From NCBI GenBank assembly GCA_905479495.1, contig CAJQMR010000009.1, positions 1 to 64,000 on the forward strand: a DNA stretch of 64,000 bases, written 5' to 3'. Of this stretch, positions 8,675 to 18,300 are shown one piece after another. Within the stretch, counting starts at the first letter, position 1, and each line of letters begins with the position of its first letter. Below the pieces are notes generated by a model. That model was not told where the DNA came from and ran no database searches. It was given only the letters and a program-made list of their open reading frames with translations. Source of the stretch: an uncultured Anaerolineae bacterium. GTDB lineage: Bacteria > Chloroflexota > Anaerolineae > Promineifilales > Promineifilaceae. Made by a program: the position numbers and the translations under genes.

Positions 8675-8727
8675 AACGTGATGCGTGAAACGTGAGCATT
8701 TACTCGTCACGTTTCACGCATCATGTT
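8675..8727. repeat. Dispersed palindrome, GTGATGCGT family, copy 2
   Basis: 21-bp inverted repeat (8675-8695 and 8707-8727) with one mismatch and an 11-nt loop. The outer arm is the same AACGTGATGCGT sequence as at 3773-3785. It lies between the regulator promoter and the end of the peroxiredoxin gene. The remainder of the 305-bp gap 8446-8750 holds only the promoter and operators. Confidence 0.82.
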
Positions 8728-8750
8728 TTAGAATTTATAAGGCGTGGAAA

Positions 8751-9218
8751 TCAGTCGTTCAGTGAATCGATCAAATCTAGCATTTCCTGATTTTTGGGAA
8801 TATCCTGCATGTTGTGTCCATAATGGACAAAACGGGCCACGCCAGATTTGTCCACCAGCACCTGGGCCGGCATCCGGCCAAACTTGAAGATTTTGATCTG
8901 CTGCCCATACAGTTTCAGTACGCTGTGTTCAGGATCGGGCAGGCCGGTGAAGGGGAGATTGTGTTCAGTGAAGTATTCGGTGAAATCGTCGGCATCTTCG
9001 GGACCTAATACAAGTACGGCCGTTTCCCGCTCAACAAACTCATCATAATCTTGACGCAACTGCGCCATGTGCGCTCGGCAGAATGGTCACATAAAGCCCC
9101 GGTTAAAAACCAACAGCACATGCTGCTTACCCTTAAATTGAGACAGGGACACTTCATTGTCTTCATAATCTGCCAGCGTAAAATCGGGGGCTGGTGCGTT
9201 TAGCTCAACTTGAGCCAT
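8751..9218 (-). CDS. Selenocysteine-containing peroxiredoxin-like protein (AhpC/TSA family), UGA read-through at 9089-9087
   Basis: Reading from the ATG at 9218 (ribosome-binding site AAGGAG) gives MAQVELNAPAPDFTLADYED, an AhpC/TSA start, then VLLVFNRGFM, a TGA codon (residue 44), then PFCRAHMAQLRQDYDEF and an open frame to 8751: 155 residues in all. In relatives this site reads CPFC, with the first Cys the catalytic one, so TGA stands exactly where selenocysteine would replace the peroxidatic Cys (U44-P-F-C47). Both sides of the TGA are in one frame and both are conserved family sequence, which argues against a pseudogene. A standard gene caller would start at Met51 (9068) and lose the active site. 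Likely role: peroxide or disulphide reduction in the cytoplasm. selA is in the same window (60826-62229). Confidence 0.85.
9062..9074 (-). promoter_or_regulatory. Candidate bacterial SECIS stem-loop
   Basis: Twelve nt after the TGA on the coding strand is a short GC-rich hairpin, arms GCGC and loop ACATG. An alternative pairing CTGC/GCAG encloses the same region. The distance fits that of bacterial SECIS apical stems, which recruit SelB. The fold is short and the loop does not carry an obvious GU signature, so the exact structure is uncertain. Confidence 0.4.
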
Positions 9219-9250
9219 GTTGTTTGCTCCTTATTTGCCTAATTTGCAGG

Positions 9251-9586
9251 TTAATTCTTTGGCCAGTCAGCGCCATCGTAGTAGCGTGTGCCGCGATGTC
9301 CTTGACGAGGAATGGGGGGATCCAACTGCTCACCAGGACAGGCCACCATGATGAGCGTACGCGGACGGCCAGAATCTGGATTGGTGGCTCCGCCGATCAG
9401 CTCTTTGATTTTGAGGCGGCCGACCAGTTCGTCGTTAAAAATGGTGTAGACGTAATCGCCCACGTTCAGCTTGGATGGCTTGCCTGCCATATGGAATTCA
9501 AATTCGTTTAGACTGCCATCGTACAGGCTGTCTACCGCTTCCCGACCCCGTTTGGCCGGAATGGTTTTGGTAATGCCAAAGCTCAT
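9251..9586 (-). CDS. Small conserved hypothetical protein (possibly PUA/ASCH-like)
   Basis: A 111-residue soluble protein with a good ribosome-binding site (AGGAG) before the ATG at 9586. The central part (VGDYVYTIFNDELVGRLKIK, then ELIGGATNPDSGRPRTLIMV) alternates beta-strand-like hydrophobic residues and resembles small PUA/ASCH-type barrels, but I do not recognise the family with confidence. It lies 32 bp upstream of the selenoprotein gene on the same strand, so the two are probably co-transcribed. Confidence 0.7.
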   Translation of the reverse strand: MSFGITKTIPAKRGREAVDSLYDGSLNEFEFHMAGKPSKLNVGDYVYTIFNDELVGRLKIKELIGGATNPDSGRPRTLIMVACPGEQLDPPIPRQGHRGTRYYDGADWPKN

Positions 9587-9600
9587 TTGGTTGCTCCTCT

Positions 9601-10422
9601 TTAGGCTAAATTTTCAAATTGGTTAAGCATCGCCTGTAAATTGGCTAGCTCCTGGCGCGTGTGCGCAATGATGTGCTGTAAATCTTGTTTAACCGCTTCC
9701 CACCAGCTCCGACCTTCGGCTTCCAGCCGTTGAGCTTTGCGCCACAGTTTGGCCACGTTGTCCTGGCGCAGGGCGCGGTACTGCTGCTGTACTTTGCGCT
9801 GCCGCCGTTGAATCTTAAGCAATTGTTCGCGCAGCTTGCGAATTTGCAGGTTATCAATGGCTTCCAGTTCGGCAACGGCCGTTGGGTCCAATTCCCCCGC
9901 CAAATTGTGCAAAGTCGAGACATCCTGCCGCTCGTAGGCGATGTTGATGGAGGCCATGATGGCTGTCATGTAGGCGCGCTCAGCGCTGCCCGCGGCCAAA
10001 TCAGGGTGAAACCGGCGGGCCAGTTCGCGATAGAGTCGCTTGGCTGCTTCCTTTTCCTGCTTGGGTGTAGCCAGCTCCGGCAGCACAATTTCATCGAAAT
10101 GGCCTGTTTCCGTGCTGAAATTTTCATCCGCTACGCTAAAGGGATCTGCCGTTTCTGGCGGCAGCTTTGTTTCAACTTCTTGCTGGTGCAGCTTTAGCTG
10201 GGTGAGGCAGCTTTCCCGCTCGGCACGCAGGGACAAGGTTTCTTCGATTAAATCGCCGAGTTTGAGCCGACACTGCATACGAAAGGCATTTACTGCGGCC
10301 TGTTCCTGGGCCAGCTGGGCCTCGGCGTCTAAAAGCTGCTGCCGCGCCTCATCGAGATCGGCCTCTGCCTGTTGGCGCTGCTGATTGGGATTGGGAACGG
10401 CCGTAATTGCTTTACTCATCAT
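9601..10422 (-). CDS. J-domain (DnaJ-like) coiled-coil protein
   Basis: About 273 residues. A partial J domain lies around residues 120-170 with the diagnostic HPD loop (RLYRELARRFHPDLAAGSAE, then a helix with 'AIMASINIAYERQD'). It is flanked by long Gln/Arg/Glu/Ala-rich coiled coils (residues ~15-90 and ~195-270). J domains stimulate DnaK-type Hsp70 ATPase; the coiled coils suggest a scaffold or a membrane- or cytoskeleton-linked cochaperone. The start is uncertain: ATG codons at 10422 and 10419 and a TTG at 10455 are possible and none has a clear ribosome-binding site. The stop is 14 bp upstream of the next gene's start. Confidence 0.8.
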   Translation of the reverse strand: MMSKAITAVPNPNQQRQQAEADLDEARQQLLDAEAQLAQEQAAVNAFRMQCRLKLGDLIEETLSLRAERESCLTQLKLHQQEVETKLPPETADPFSVADENFSTETGHFDEIVLPELATPKQEKEAAKRLYRELARRFHPDLAAGSAERAYMTAIMASINIAYERQDVSTLHNLAGELDPTAVAELEAIDNLQIRKLREQLLKIQRRQRKVQQQYRALRQDNVAKLWRKAQRLEAEGRSWWEAVKQDLQHIIAHTRQELANLQAMLNQFENLA

Positions 10423-10463
10423 CAAGAAAGAGCCACAAAGGAAGGCTAGAAACAAAATTAAAC

Positions 10464-10482
10464 ATCCAAAACCTGTTTGGAT
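10464..10482. promoter_or_regulatory. Operator-like palindrome upstream of the J-domain gene
   Basis: ATCCAAA-N5-TTTGGAT. It shares the outer arms with the LacI operators at 8534 and 8565 but has a different, one-base-longer centre. It may be a weak regulator site or coincidence. Confidence 0.25.
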
Positions 10483-10670
10483 TCAGGTTCAAGTATATGA
10501 CAGTTGGGCTGCGGCTTCAATCTACCTGAATCCTTATGAGTTTGTTAAGGGCGGGCATAAATCGTAAATATTCTCCTGCACAGTTCATCTATCATATGTG
10601 AACCTGGTTCGACTTTTTAATTGAACTCTTCACGCAGCCACAGCGGAAAAAGCGATATACTAAAACCATT

Positions 10671-12521
10671 ATGCAAGAAAACAGCTCGCAAAACGGCCGT
10701 TTCTACTACCGGTGGGAATGGCAACTACAATCTGACCCTGAAGCGTTTTGGCCCTTTTTTGCCGATACCAATCGTGTTAATCGCGACACAGGCATTTTCC
10801 CCGTGGACGAACTGCCCCTGCAAGGCGATGAATTGGGCGACGGCCGTCGCCGTCTGAAGTTTCGCTTGCCCCTGCCCATTACCTGGGTAGAAGATCCGTT
10901 TGAGTGGGTGGCACCCTACACCTATGGCGTGCTGCGCCAGTATGAAAATGGTCCGCTGCGCGCCATGCGTGTGCTGGCTCAAATGACGCCGAACCCTGAA
11001 GGGGGGTCTACGCTTGTGTATGAAACGTGGCTTGAGCCACGCAATGTGATTGGCCGTCTCGCCGCCCCCATTGCCTTGGGCCTTATTGCCCCGCGTCGTT
11101 TTAACAAAGCGGTGCAGCTGTATGACAAGGTCGCGGCCATCGCTGCCCCGCCTGAACTGCTGCAACGGCCGTATCGCTTAGTCCCCGGCGCTGAAGGCCG
11201 CCTGAACGCAATGGCTGATCAATTGTTGGCGCAAGGTGCCCCGGAAACATTGGTCGCCAGGTTACTGCAAGAGATTAAGCAGGCGGATGATTTGGTGCTG
11301 GCCCATTTACGGCCGTATGCCTTGGCTGACCGGTGGGGCGTGCCGCGCCGCACTGTTTTGGAATTGGCACTCATGGCTACTCGGGTGGGATTGCTCGATT
11401 TTCAGTGGGAAGTGCTCTGTCCCATGTGCCGAGGAGCCTCTGACCGGGTTCATAATCATCTCTCTGAGATGTCCACCAACGTGCATTGTCCCACTTGCAA
11501 TATCGACTTCAAGGCTGATACAGAGCACTCCATTGAGCTAACGTTTGCCCCCAATCCCTCTATTCGGCCAGTGGAGCGCGTGGAATTTTGTGTAGCTGGT
11601 CCGCAGCAAACACCGCATGTGGCGGTACAGCTCCTGCTAGCGCCTGGGGAAAAACGGTCGATTCGGCCCCGGTTGAATCTGGGCCGTTACCGGGCCAGGA
11701 CAGCGCTCCTTTCTGGCAGCCAACAATTCTTGGTGGCGGAACAAGGCGCTGCCCAAACTGATATTTCCTTGAACGGGCAGCGTTGGGCTGCCGAGATTGA
11801 AACGTTGGTCGCCCAGGCCACAATCGAACTGCATAACCAAACCGATGATGAACAACTTTTTGTTTTAGAGGAATTAGCCTGGAGTGACCAGGCCATTACC
11901 GCTGCGGAGGTGATCTCTTTGCAGCGCTTCCGGGATTTGTTTGCCCAGGAGACGTTGCAGCCAGGGGAGCAGTTTTCCGTGGGTAGCCTGACGGTGCTAT
12001 TTACTGACTTGCGTGACTCCACGCGCCTCTACCGGGAAATTGGCGACGCACCAGCGTTTGGTCTGGTGCGCAACCATTTTGACGTGCTGCGTGAAGCGAT
12101 TGATACGGAGGAAGGGGCCATTGTCAAAACCATTGGTGATGCGGTGATGGCTGTCTTCCGGCGACCGGTGTCTGCCATGCGGGCGATGGCCAAATCACAG
12201 CAAATTCTGGCCAATCCCCCAAACGGGGAACGGCCGTTACAGCTCAAAGCCGCCATTCATGCCGGTCATTCTATTGCCGTTACCCTTAACGAGCGGCTGG
12301 ATTACTTTGGCACCAACATCAACATTGCCGCGCGTCTGGAGAAGTTTTCCCAGGGGAACGACATGATCATCTCCGATTTTGTCTACCATGACCCCGAAGT
12401 GCAGGAATTCATCACTGATCCAGCCTTGCCGATGCAGGCAACTGCTTTTGAAACGCAGCTCAAAGGCTTTGATGATGAATGTTTCAACTTATGGCGCGTT
12501 GCACCGCAGCCATCTCATTGA
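10671..12521 (+). CDS. Class III adenylate/guanylate cyclase with SRPBCC-like and zinc-ribbon (DUF5939-like) domains
   Basis: A 616-residue soluble protein. Residues ~1-150 look like a START/SRPBCC lipid- or ligand-binding fold (RFYYRWEWQLQSDPEAFWPF). A middle DUF5939-type region carries a four-cysteine zinc ribbon (C250, C253, C273, C276; CPMC...CPTC). Residues ~430-600 are a class III nucleotide cyclase (LTVLFTDLRDSTRLYREIGD with the first metal Asp; TIGDAVMAVFRRP with the second; FGTNINIAARLE). It probably makes cAMP or cGMP in response to a small ligand; a Crp-type regulator is encoded at 54320-55033. A -10-like TATACT lies just upstream of the ATG and there is no ribosome-binding site, so the mRNA may be almost leaderless. 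The 3' end overlaps the convergent gene by 7 bp. Confidence 0.88.
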   Translation: MQENSSQNGRFYYRWEWQLQSDPEAFWPFFADTNRVNRDTGIFPVDELPLQGDELGDGRRRLKFRLPLPITWVEDPFEWVAPYTYGVLRQYENGPLRAMRVLAQMTPNPEGGSTLVYETWLEPRNVIGRLAAPIALGLIAPRRFNKAVQLYDKVAAIAAPPELLQRPYRLVPGAEGRLNAMADQLLAQGAPETLVARLLQEIKQADDLVLAHLRPYALADRWGVPRRTVLELALMATRVGLLDFQWEVLCPMCRGASDRVHNHLSEMSTNVHCPTCNIDFKADTEHSIELTFAPNPSIRPVERVEFCVAGPQQTPHVAVQLLLAPGEKRSIRPRLNLGRYRARTALLSGSQQFLVAEQGAAQTDISLNGQRWAAEIETLVAQATIELHNQTDDEQLFVLEELAWSDQAITAAEVISLQRFRDLFAQETLQPGEQFSVGSLTVLFTDLRDSTRLYREIGDAPAFGLVRNHFDVLREAIDTEEGAIVKTIGDAVMAVFRRPVSAMRAMAKSQQILANPPNGERPLQLKAAIHAGHSIAVTLNERLDYFGTNINIAARLEKFSQGNDMIISDFVYHDPEVQEFITDPALPMQATAFETQLKGFDDECFNLWRVAPQPSH

Positions 12522-13744
12522 TTGGCCAATGAGCCTGTAAAGCTAGAAAAATAAATTGCCGTTGGGCTGGTGCTGGTTGACTGCACATCAAAATAGAGAT
12601 AGGTGTGGTTTTCATGGTAAACGGCCGTTACCAAATAGATATTCATCCACCCGGTGTCCCTGAATGTTGATAAAAATTGATTGTCCTCTGGTCGCGTCCA
12701 GGTGATGCCATCGTCACTGAGGGCAACGCCCAACCCATAATCCCATCGCTGCCGATCTGTAAGAAAGTGGGACGATTCGTAGATCATGACCCAGCCATCT
12801 GGCGTTTGCATCACGTTAGCGTCCATCACCCGGTCGTTGTCCCAGGTTCCGGAGCGACCCGGCTTAAAAATGGGGTCGCTTTCGGCCACGATGGTTGCCG
12901 TGGTGGTGGGAATGTCATACTTTGTCCAGGTGGCCCCATCTTCTGAAAACGCCAGCCCAATCTGCCGGTCCCGTTCTACAGCTGAATCACCGCGATTGCC
13001 ATCATAATACATCGCATAGCCATCTTCTGTTTTCACCACGCTGGGGTGCAGCACGGCATGTTCATCCCAACTGCCTTCTGGCCCAGGCAGCAGCACAGGG
13101 GCGGGATCGGCTACAAAGGGTCCAAACGGCGAATCAGCCGTGGCCCGGCCAATTTTGCCTGGACCGGAAAAGTTACCCGTGTCGATGGTGTAAAAATAGA
13201 GCATCCAGGTGCCATCATCTGCCACAACGACGGATGTGACAAACAGCGAAACGCCCGTGTATTCAATGCCCTCGCCGGTGAAGATTGGCTCATCGGTCAT
13301 CCGCGTCCAATTTTCGCCATCCGGTGAGGTGGCGTACCCTACCATGACGTGGGCGGGCCAGCCAGAAATGCCGTTGTAAAACATGTGGAACTGGCCCTCA
13401 TGAAAAATCACAGCGCCTGGGTCAATGAAGGCAGATTCCCAACTGTTGCCGCCTGTGCCCAAAATGAGCTTGTAATCGGCAAATGGACCTGCCGGGGTGG
13501 GTGATGGAGGAGGGGTGGCCGTTGCTGTGGGGCTAGGAATGGGCGTTTGCGTGGGGGGGACGGCCGTATCCGTTGGCACGGCGGTTGCGGTGGATTCGAT
13601 GGTAACGGTTGGTGGTGTGTCGGCAACGGCCGTTGCTGGCTGTGGCGTTGCGGTGGGGGTACCCGCTGCGCTACAAGCTGTCAGTCCACTCCACAAGAAA
13701 AGCCAGAGGAAGGCCCAAAAATTGAAGATTCGCTTGTTTTTCAT
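12515..13744 (-). CDS. Secreted lipoprotein with GH43/GH32-like five-bladed beta-propeller
   Basis: A 409-residue lipoprotein: signal peptide with lipobox LTAC (Cys24), a Thr/Pro/Ala-rich linker to about residue 90 (TPTATPQPATAV ... PSPTATATPPPSPTPAGPF), then a beta-propeller of the glycosyl hydrolase 43/32 type with recurring blades of the form 'GYATSPDGENWTRM' and 'GLAFSEDGATWTKY', and aspartates at blade starts. Such domains hydrolyse or bind plant-type or fructan polysaccharides, but the catalytic triad cannot be assigned with confidence. The ribosome-binding site GGAG precedes the ATG. The gene converges on the cyclase gene. Confidence 0.75.
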   Translation of the reverse strand: MKNKRIFNFWAFLWLFLWSGLTACSAAGTPTATPQPATAVADTPPTVTIESTATAVPTDTAVPPTQTPIPSPTATATPPPSPTPAGPFADYKLILGTGGNSWESAFIDPGAVIFHEGQFHMFYNGISGWPAHVMVGYATSPDGENWTRMTDEPIFTGEGIEYTGVSLFVTSVVVADDGTWMLYFYTIDTGNFSGPGKIGRATADSPFGPFVADPAPVLLPGPEGSWDEHAVLHPSVVKTEDGYAMYYDGNRGDSAVERDRQIGLAFSEDGATWTKYDIPTTTATIVAESDPIFKPGRSGTWDNDRVMDANVMQTPDGWVMIYESSHFLTDRQRWDYGLGVALSDDGITWTRPEDNQFLSTFRDTGWMNIYLVTAVYHENHTYLYFDVQSTSTSPTAIYFSSFTGSLANQ

Positions 13745-13874
13745 GTTTACACTCCATAGAGAAAATAATTTTCTGTGGGGTTCATTGATTAGACGCAGTG
13801 CAGAATGATATTTTTATTGCCAAGATGCCCGATTCGCTTTATGCTTATACCGTCGTGTTTTTAGGAGTAGAGTG

Positions 13875-15287
13875 ATGGCAAAAAACAATCCATTGACCCA
13901 GGCACAATTTGCCCAAAAATTAGATCAGCTACAGGCTCAGCGCGAGGAACTGTTGGGTTTGATACGGCCGTTATCCAATACCATGCGCAATTGGAAGCCA
14001 AATGATGACCAGATGAACATCTACGAAATTTTGGTGCACATTGGCAGCAGCGAATGTCGTTATGTTTCCCGACTGGGTAAAAAACTGTCTGGCCCCAGCG
14101 AGGTGACCCTGATGCGTTACCTGCATCAGTCGCGTGAGAATGTGTTGGCCAGGCTTCATCAGCTCAGCGATGATCATCTCAATGAAGAATTTGCCGATGG
14201 CTGGCAAGTGTCCGGCGTCATTGACCGCATGTTGTCTCATGAGCGGGAACATATGGAACAGATTCAACAGATTTTGGCTCAGTGGCGGTTGCATCTCCTG
14301 GCGCGACTGGCAGCAGAGCGTGCCGAGTTGTTTACTGTGCTTCTGGGCCTTTCAGAAGCGCAGCTTACTACGGCCGAACCGATGCCCGGCTGGACCATCA
14401 AAGATTTGTTGGCCCACATTGCCTTTTGGGATGGCTTTCATACCAATCGGATGCAGCGGGTGGTGGACGGCCGTATCCAGGAAATCATGGAAATTGGCGA
14501 TGATGAGGACATGGCTACGTTTAATGCCAAACTCCTGGCTGAGCAAAAGCAGATGCCCCTAGAACAAGCCATCGCCATGCTACATAAAGAGCGCAGCGGT
14601 TTTATGCAATTGCTCAAACGGCTGACTGATCTGGAACTGCAAAGCCAAATCCGGCTGCCTTGGGGCTGGCGTACCCACATGCGCGTTTGGGCCAGATGGC
14701 GTTACCAACACGATGCAGAACATGCCCAGCACATTCGCGCCTGGCGGGCTGAACTGCCCCGCGAAGAAAAACGTCACAATGGCCCTACGGCCGTACTCCG
14801 TGCCCTGCTTAAGGCGTGCCGCAAAGAATTTGTTGCCCTGTTGCCCCTTGTGCCGGAAGCGGAATGGTCTAGTCGCCCAGTGTGTGGGGTCTGGACAATG
14901 AAAGATTTGGTGGGTCACCTGACGGCCTGGGCAGAAGTAGGCGTGGCGGGCTTGGCGCAAGTGTTAGAAGGGGAGACGCCTAATCTGAAGCCTATTTCTG
15001 ATTTTGAGGCGTGGAATATGGAGCAGGCTGCCAAGCGCACCGACTTGCCCTGGCAAACAATTTGGCAGGCGTATGAAGCATCTTACCAGACGCTTTTGTC
15101 GGGGTTAGATGAACTTTCTGAGGTACAGCTGGCTGAGGAATTCGCCACGCCGTGGGGATCGCAAATCAGTTTGTACCGCTGGCTTACCATTTGGCCCCTG
15201 CACGAGCGAGAACACGCGATTGACGTGCGTCATGCCCTCAACCTCACCCGTTGGCCCAAAGGCCTGACGGAACATCCGCAGCAATAA
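13875..15287 (+). CDS. Three-domain DinB/ClbS-like protein
   Basis: A 470-residue protein made of three DinB-like four-helix units, roughly residues 1-140, 145-290 and 305-465. Each has the typical 'WTIKDLLAHIAFWDGF' / 'WTMKDLVGHLTAWAEV' helix and a terminal His pair motif (HEREHMEQI, HDAEHAQHI, HEREHAIDV), which bind metal in the family. Family members are usually single domains of about 150-170 residues, so this is a triple fusion. DinB proteins act as metal-dependent thiol transferases or detoxification enzymes; the substrate is unknown. ATG 13875 is chosen over the GTG one codon upstream because AGGAG lies 7 nt before it. Confidence 0.85.
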   Translation: MAKNNPLTQAQFAQKLDQLQAQREELLGLIRPLSNTMRNWKPNDDQMNIYEILVHIGSSECRYVSRLGKKLSGPSEVTLMRYLHQSRENVLARLHQLSDDHLNEEFADGWQVSGVIDRMLSHEREHMEQIQQILAQWRLHLLARLAAERAELFTVLLGLSEAQLTTAEPMPGWTIKDLLAHIAFWDGFHTNRMQRVVDGRIQEIMEIGDDEDMATFNAKLLAEQKQMPLEQAIAMLHKERSGFMQLLKRLTDLELQSQIRLPWGWRTHMRVWARWRYQHDAEHAQHIRAWRAELPREEKRHNGPTAVLRALLKACRKEFVALLPLVPEAEWSSRPVCGVWTMKDLVGHLTAWAEVGVAGLAQVLEGETPNLKPISDFEAWNMEQAAKRTDLPWQTIWQAYEASYQTLLSGLDELSEVQLAEEFATPWGSQISLYRWLTIWPLHEREHAIDVRHALNLTRWPKGLTEHPQQ

Positions 15288-15289
15288 AT

Positions 15290-15323
15290 TAGAGAAGGGG
15301 CAATGTGCATTGCCCCTTCTCTA
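15290..15323. terminator. Bidirectional terminator between convergent genes
   Basis: Perfect 16-bp stem (15290-15305 and 15308-15323) with a two-base loop, flanked by A/T-rich sequence on both sides. It lies in the 44 bp between the stops of the DinB gene and the large dihaem protein gene. Confidence 0.88.
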
Positions 15324-15331
15324 AATTTTCC

Positions 15332-18300
15332 TTACGGTTCGATTGATAGACCATCAATATTTGCGCCGCTCAGGCCATTTGCCGTGCCATCCCAGAAAAG
15401 GGTATAGGTGCAGCTGGTGGCATCACCAAGCGTGATGGGGGTGCAGACGAAGATGCTGGCACCATCGCCGCTGGCTCCGGTGACGGTGAAGCTGCCGTTG
15501 GTGCTCAAGTAGATGTCGCCGTTGGCGTTTAGCCAGAGCGCATCAATGTCCTCGGCCGTGTCGGTCAGCTCTACGTCAGAGCCATCAAAGTAGGTGGCCC
15601 AGGTGCCGCTGGTGGGGTCACCCAAGATGGCGTCGTTCAGTACAATCAGGTCTTTGCCTTCACCGCTGACGCCAACGAAGAAGCCGCCAAGGGTACTGGC
15701 TACCGGACGGCCGTCTGCTGCCAAACCAAACCCATCCACATCTTCACCACCAGCTGCCAGACCAACATCGGTGCCATCGAAATATTTCTCAAACGTGCCG
15801 GACGTCGTGTCACCCAGGCTGGTGGGCACAAAGCGAACCATCTCAGCATCATCCACCGTACCCAACGAGCCAATGCTTTGGGCGCGCTCCAGGCTAATGA
15901 GGAAGCTGCCGTCGGTTAGCCGTTGCAGGGCATCGATATCGTTGATGGTTAAACCAATGTCTGATCCATCAATAACCATTGACCAGCTGCTGCTGTTGGT
16001 GTCGAAGGCCAGCACGTCTTCATCGGCATAGGTAATGCCACCCACGGAGCCATTACCCGATAAGCTGAGGTAGATAATTTCACCGCTGCCCGGTTCTGGC
16101 GTGGGTGAGGCGGTGGCCGTTGCGGTGGGTGTTGGTGTGTTGGTTGGCAATGGCGTTGCTGTAGCTGTCGCCGTTGGTGTGGGGCTGGGACCAACTGTGG
16201 GTGTGTTGGTTGGCAGTGGTGTGTTGGTCGCGGTGGGCGGCAGTGGTGTGTTGGTTGCCGTTGGCGGAATAGGTGTGTTGGTCGGGGTGGCCGTTGGGCC
16301 AAGGTTGACGTTAATCACCAGCTGTGGCGGATTGGCTCCTTCGCGGCTGCTGAAGGTGAGCCGGTTGCCGTCGCTGCTGGTGACAGCCATACTGAATTGG
16401 CCGTTGCTGATGATATAGCTGGTGAGGTCAATATCGATCCAGGTGCCAGCTGTGAAGCCGCCGGAGCTGTTGATGAGTGTGCCGTTGGCGGGGGCGGTGG
16501 CGTAGGTAACGGCCGTTTCTCCCCACGTATTATCGGCGACCTGGTACACATCAACCCCGATGCTTGAATCAGACTGCAAGAACAAGCGCAGCGTGGCGTC
16601 TGTGACTGTGCCGCTAAGCCCCGTTACATTGAAGCGCAGCAGTGAATACATCTCTGGTGAGGCGTCTGTGCTGAGCTGTTGAGAGAGGCCCAGATTATTG
16701 CTGGGACGATTGCTCAGAAGAGCCGCATCTGCTTCTGTGGTGAAGACAAAGTTGCTGCTGGGGGCAGGTGTATTTGTGGCAGTTGGGCTGGGGCCAATTG
16801 TTGGCGTCTCTGTAGGCAAAGGTGTATTCGTTGCTGTCGGAGGAATTGGTGTGTTTGTGGCCGTTGGTGGAACGGCCGTAGGCGATGCTGTCGCCGTTGC
16901 TGTTGGTGTGGGGCTGGGACCCGGTGTAGGCGTGGCGGTAGGCGTCAGGTTGCTTGTCACGTCCGTGGCAAAAGTACCGCGCGTCAGGGCTGCTGTGCTC
17001 AAGCCGCTCATTTGCAGCGTTTGGCCGTTGCTGGTGACATTTGCCGCATTGTCCCAGCAAGCTGGGCTGCCTGTGCCGGAGCAATCGGCGGGATTGCCCA
17101 CTTGCAGCAGGGCTTGCTGTGCCAGCACATCGGCGTTGCAGGCGGCGTTGTCATCCACGGGAATGTTTAGCGTCCAGGTTGCTCCGCCAGAAGCACTGCC
17201 TCGGGCAAAAACTTCATAGTAGTCGGAACAAAGGACGCCGCCGCTGAGTGGTTCGTTGAAGGGGGCGTTGCTGAGTGAACGGCCGTAACTGACCAAAACG
17301 GCCGTGCCGCTGTTGTCGCTGCTTTCTAGTTCAGCACTGCCCAGCTTGGCGCGACTGACTCGGCTAGAAACGTCGGTCCACTCGACCACAGCCGCAGCCA
17401 GGCGGGCATCCCAGGCAGCTTGAGGCAAGCCAGTGGGGGCGCTGCCCAGGGCTGTGCCCCAGAAGTTGTTGTTCAGGTTGGCGCTGCCGCCGCTGCTGCT
17501 GAAGGTCGCGCCAAAGTTGCTCACGTTGTTGGCATACGCTTCCAATGTGCCAGCAGACTGCACAAAAGCTGTGGTGTTGCCGTCTAAGGTGCTGCCTTTG
17601 ACGGTCACATCGCTGGCTCCGGTAATGCTAATTGCTTCATTGAAGCCACTAATGGTTGTATTTTTGATGAGGAGACGCCCTGTGCCAGCCGCGCGAACGG
17701 CCGTTGTGCTGCCACAGTTGGCTGAGCAGGTCAGGTTAAGCCCCAAAATAGTCATGTTGCCAACAGCCTGTGGCGAAATGAGGCGGCTATTGGCTCCACC
17801 AATCCAGTTGAGGGTGCCGCCGCTGCCATACAGCACCACACTGTTAATGCCGTTGCGGCCCGAAACGAGCGGCGCAGAGATGTCCTGCGTGCCGATGATC
17901 GTAATCGAGTCACCGTCCAGCACATTGTCCAGCGCAGTTTGCAGATCGTTGAAGTCACAACCAACAGCGCAGACGGTCCACGGTTCTTTAAGCGCCTCTA
18001 AAAAGTCCAGGATGCGTTCGGCGTTATTTTCGCCGGCGATGACATCGAGCGTGCCTAGCAGCTGGCCAGCAGGTGAAGCTGTGAACTCTGTGCCAGAGTA
18101 AAAGGTGATGGCCCGGCGCAGGTCAACGCGCGTGTGGTTGTGGAAGTAGGGCCCGGTGAAATTGGAGCCAAACAGCGGTGGCGTGCTGTACGTGCGGGTG
18201 CTGATCCCGTTGATGTCCGGCTCTTCTGGCGGCATACCATCTAGCGCGTTGACTGGAATTTCGTCTGTGCCGGTATCGAATTTGGCGTTGACACCTTCGG

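Noticed and set aside
9069-9218. Treating the upstream half of the peroxiredoxin as a separate truncated gene or frameshift
   Set aside because: Both halves are in the same frame with an exact TGA at the catalytic Cys position, a good ribosome-binding site at 9218 and selA in the window; selenocysteine explains all of it.
16100-17000. Repetitive Pro/Thr-coding DNA considered as a CRISPR or minisatellite
   Set aside because: Units are short, in frame and translate to PTATNTPIPP-like linkers; there are no spacers.
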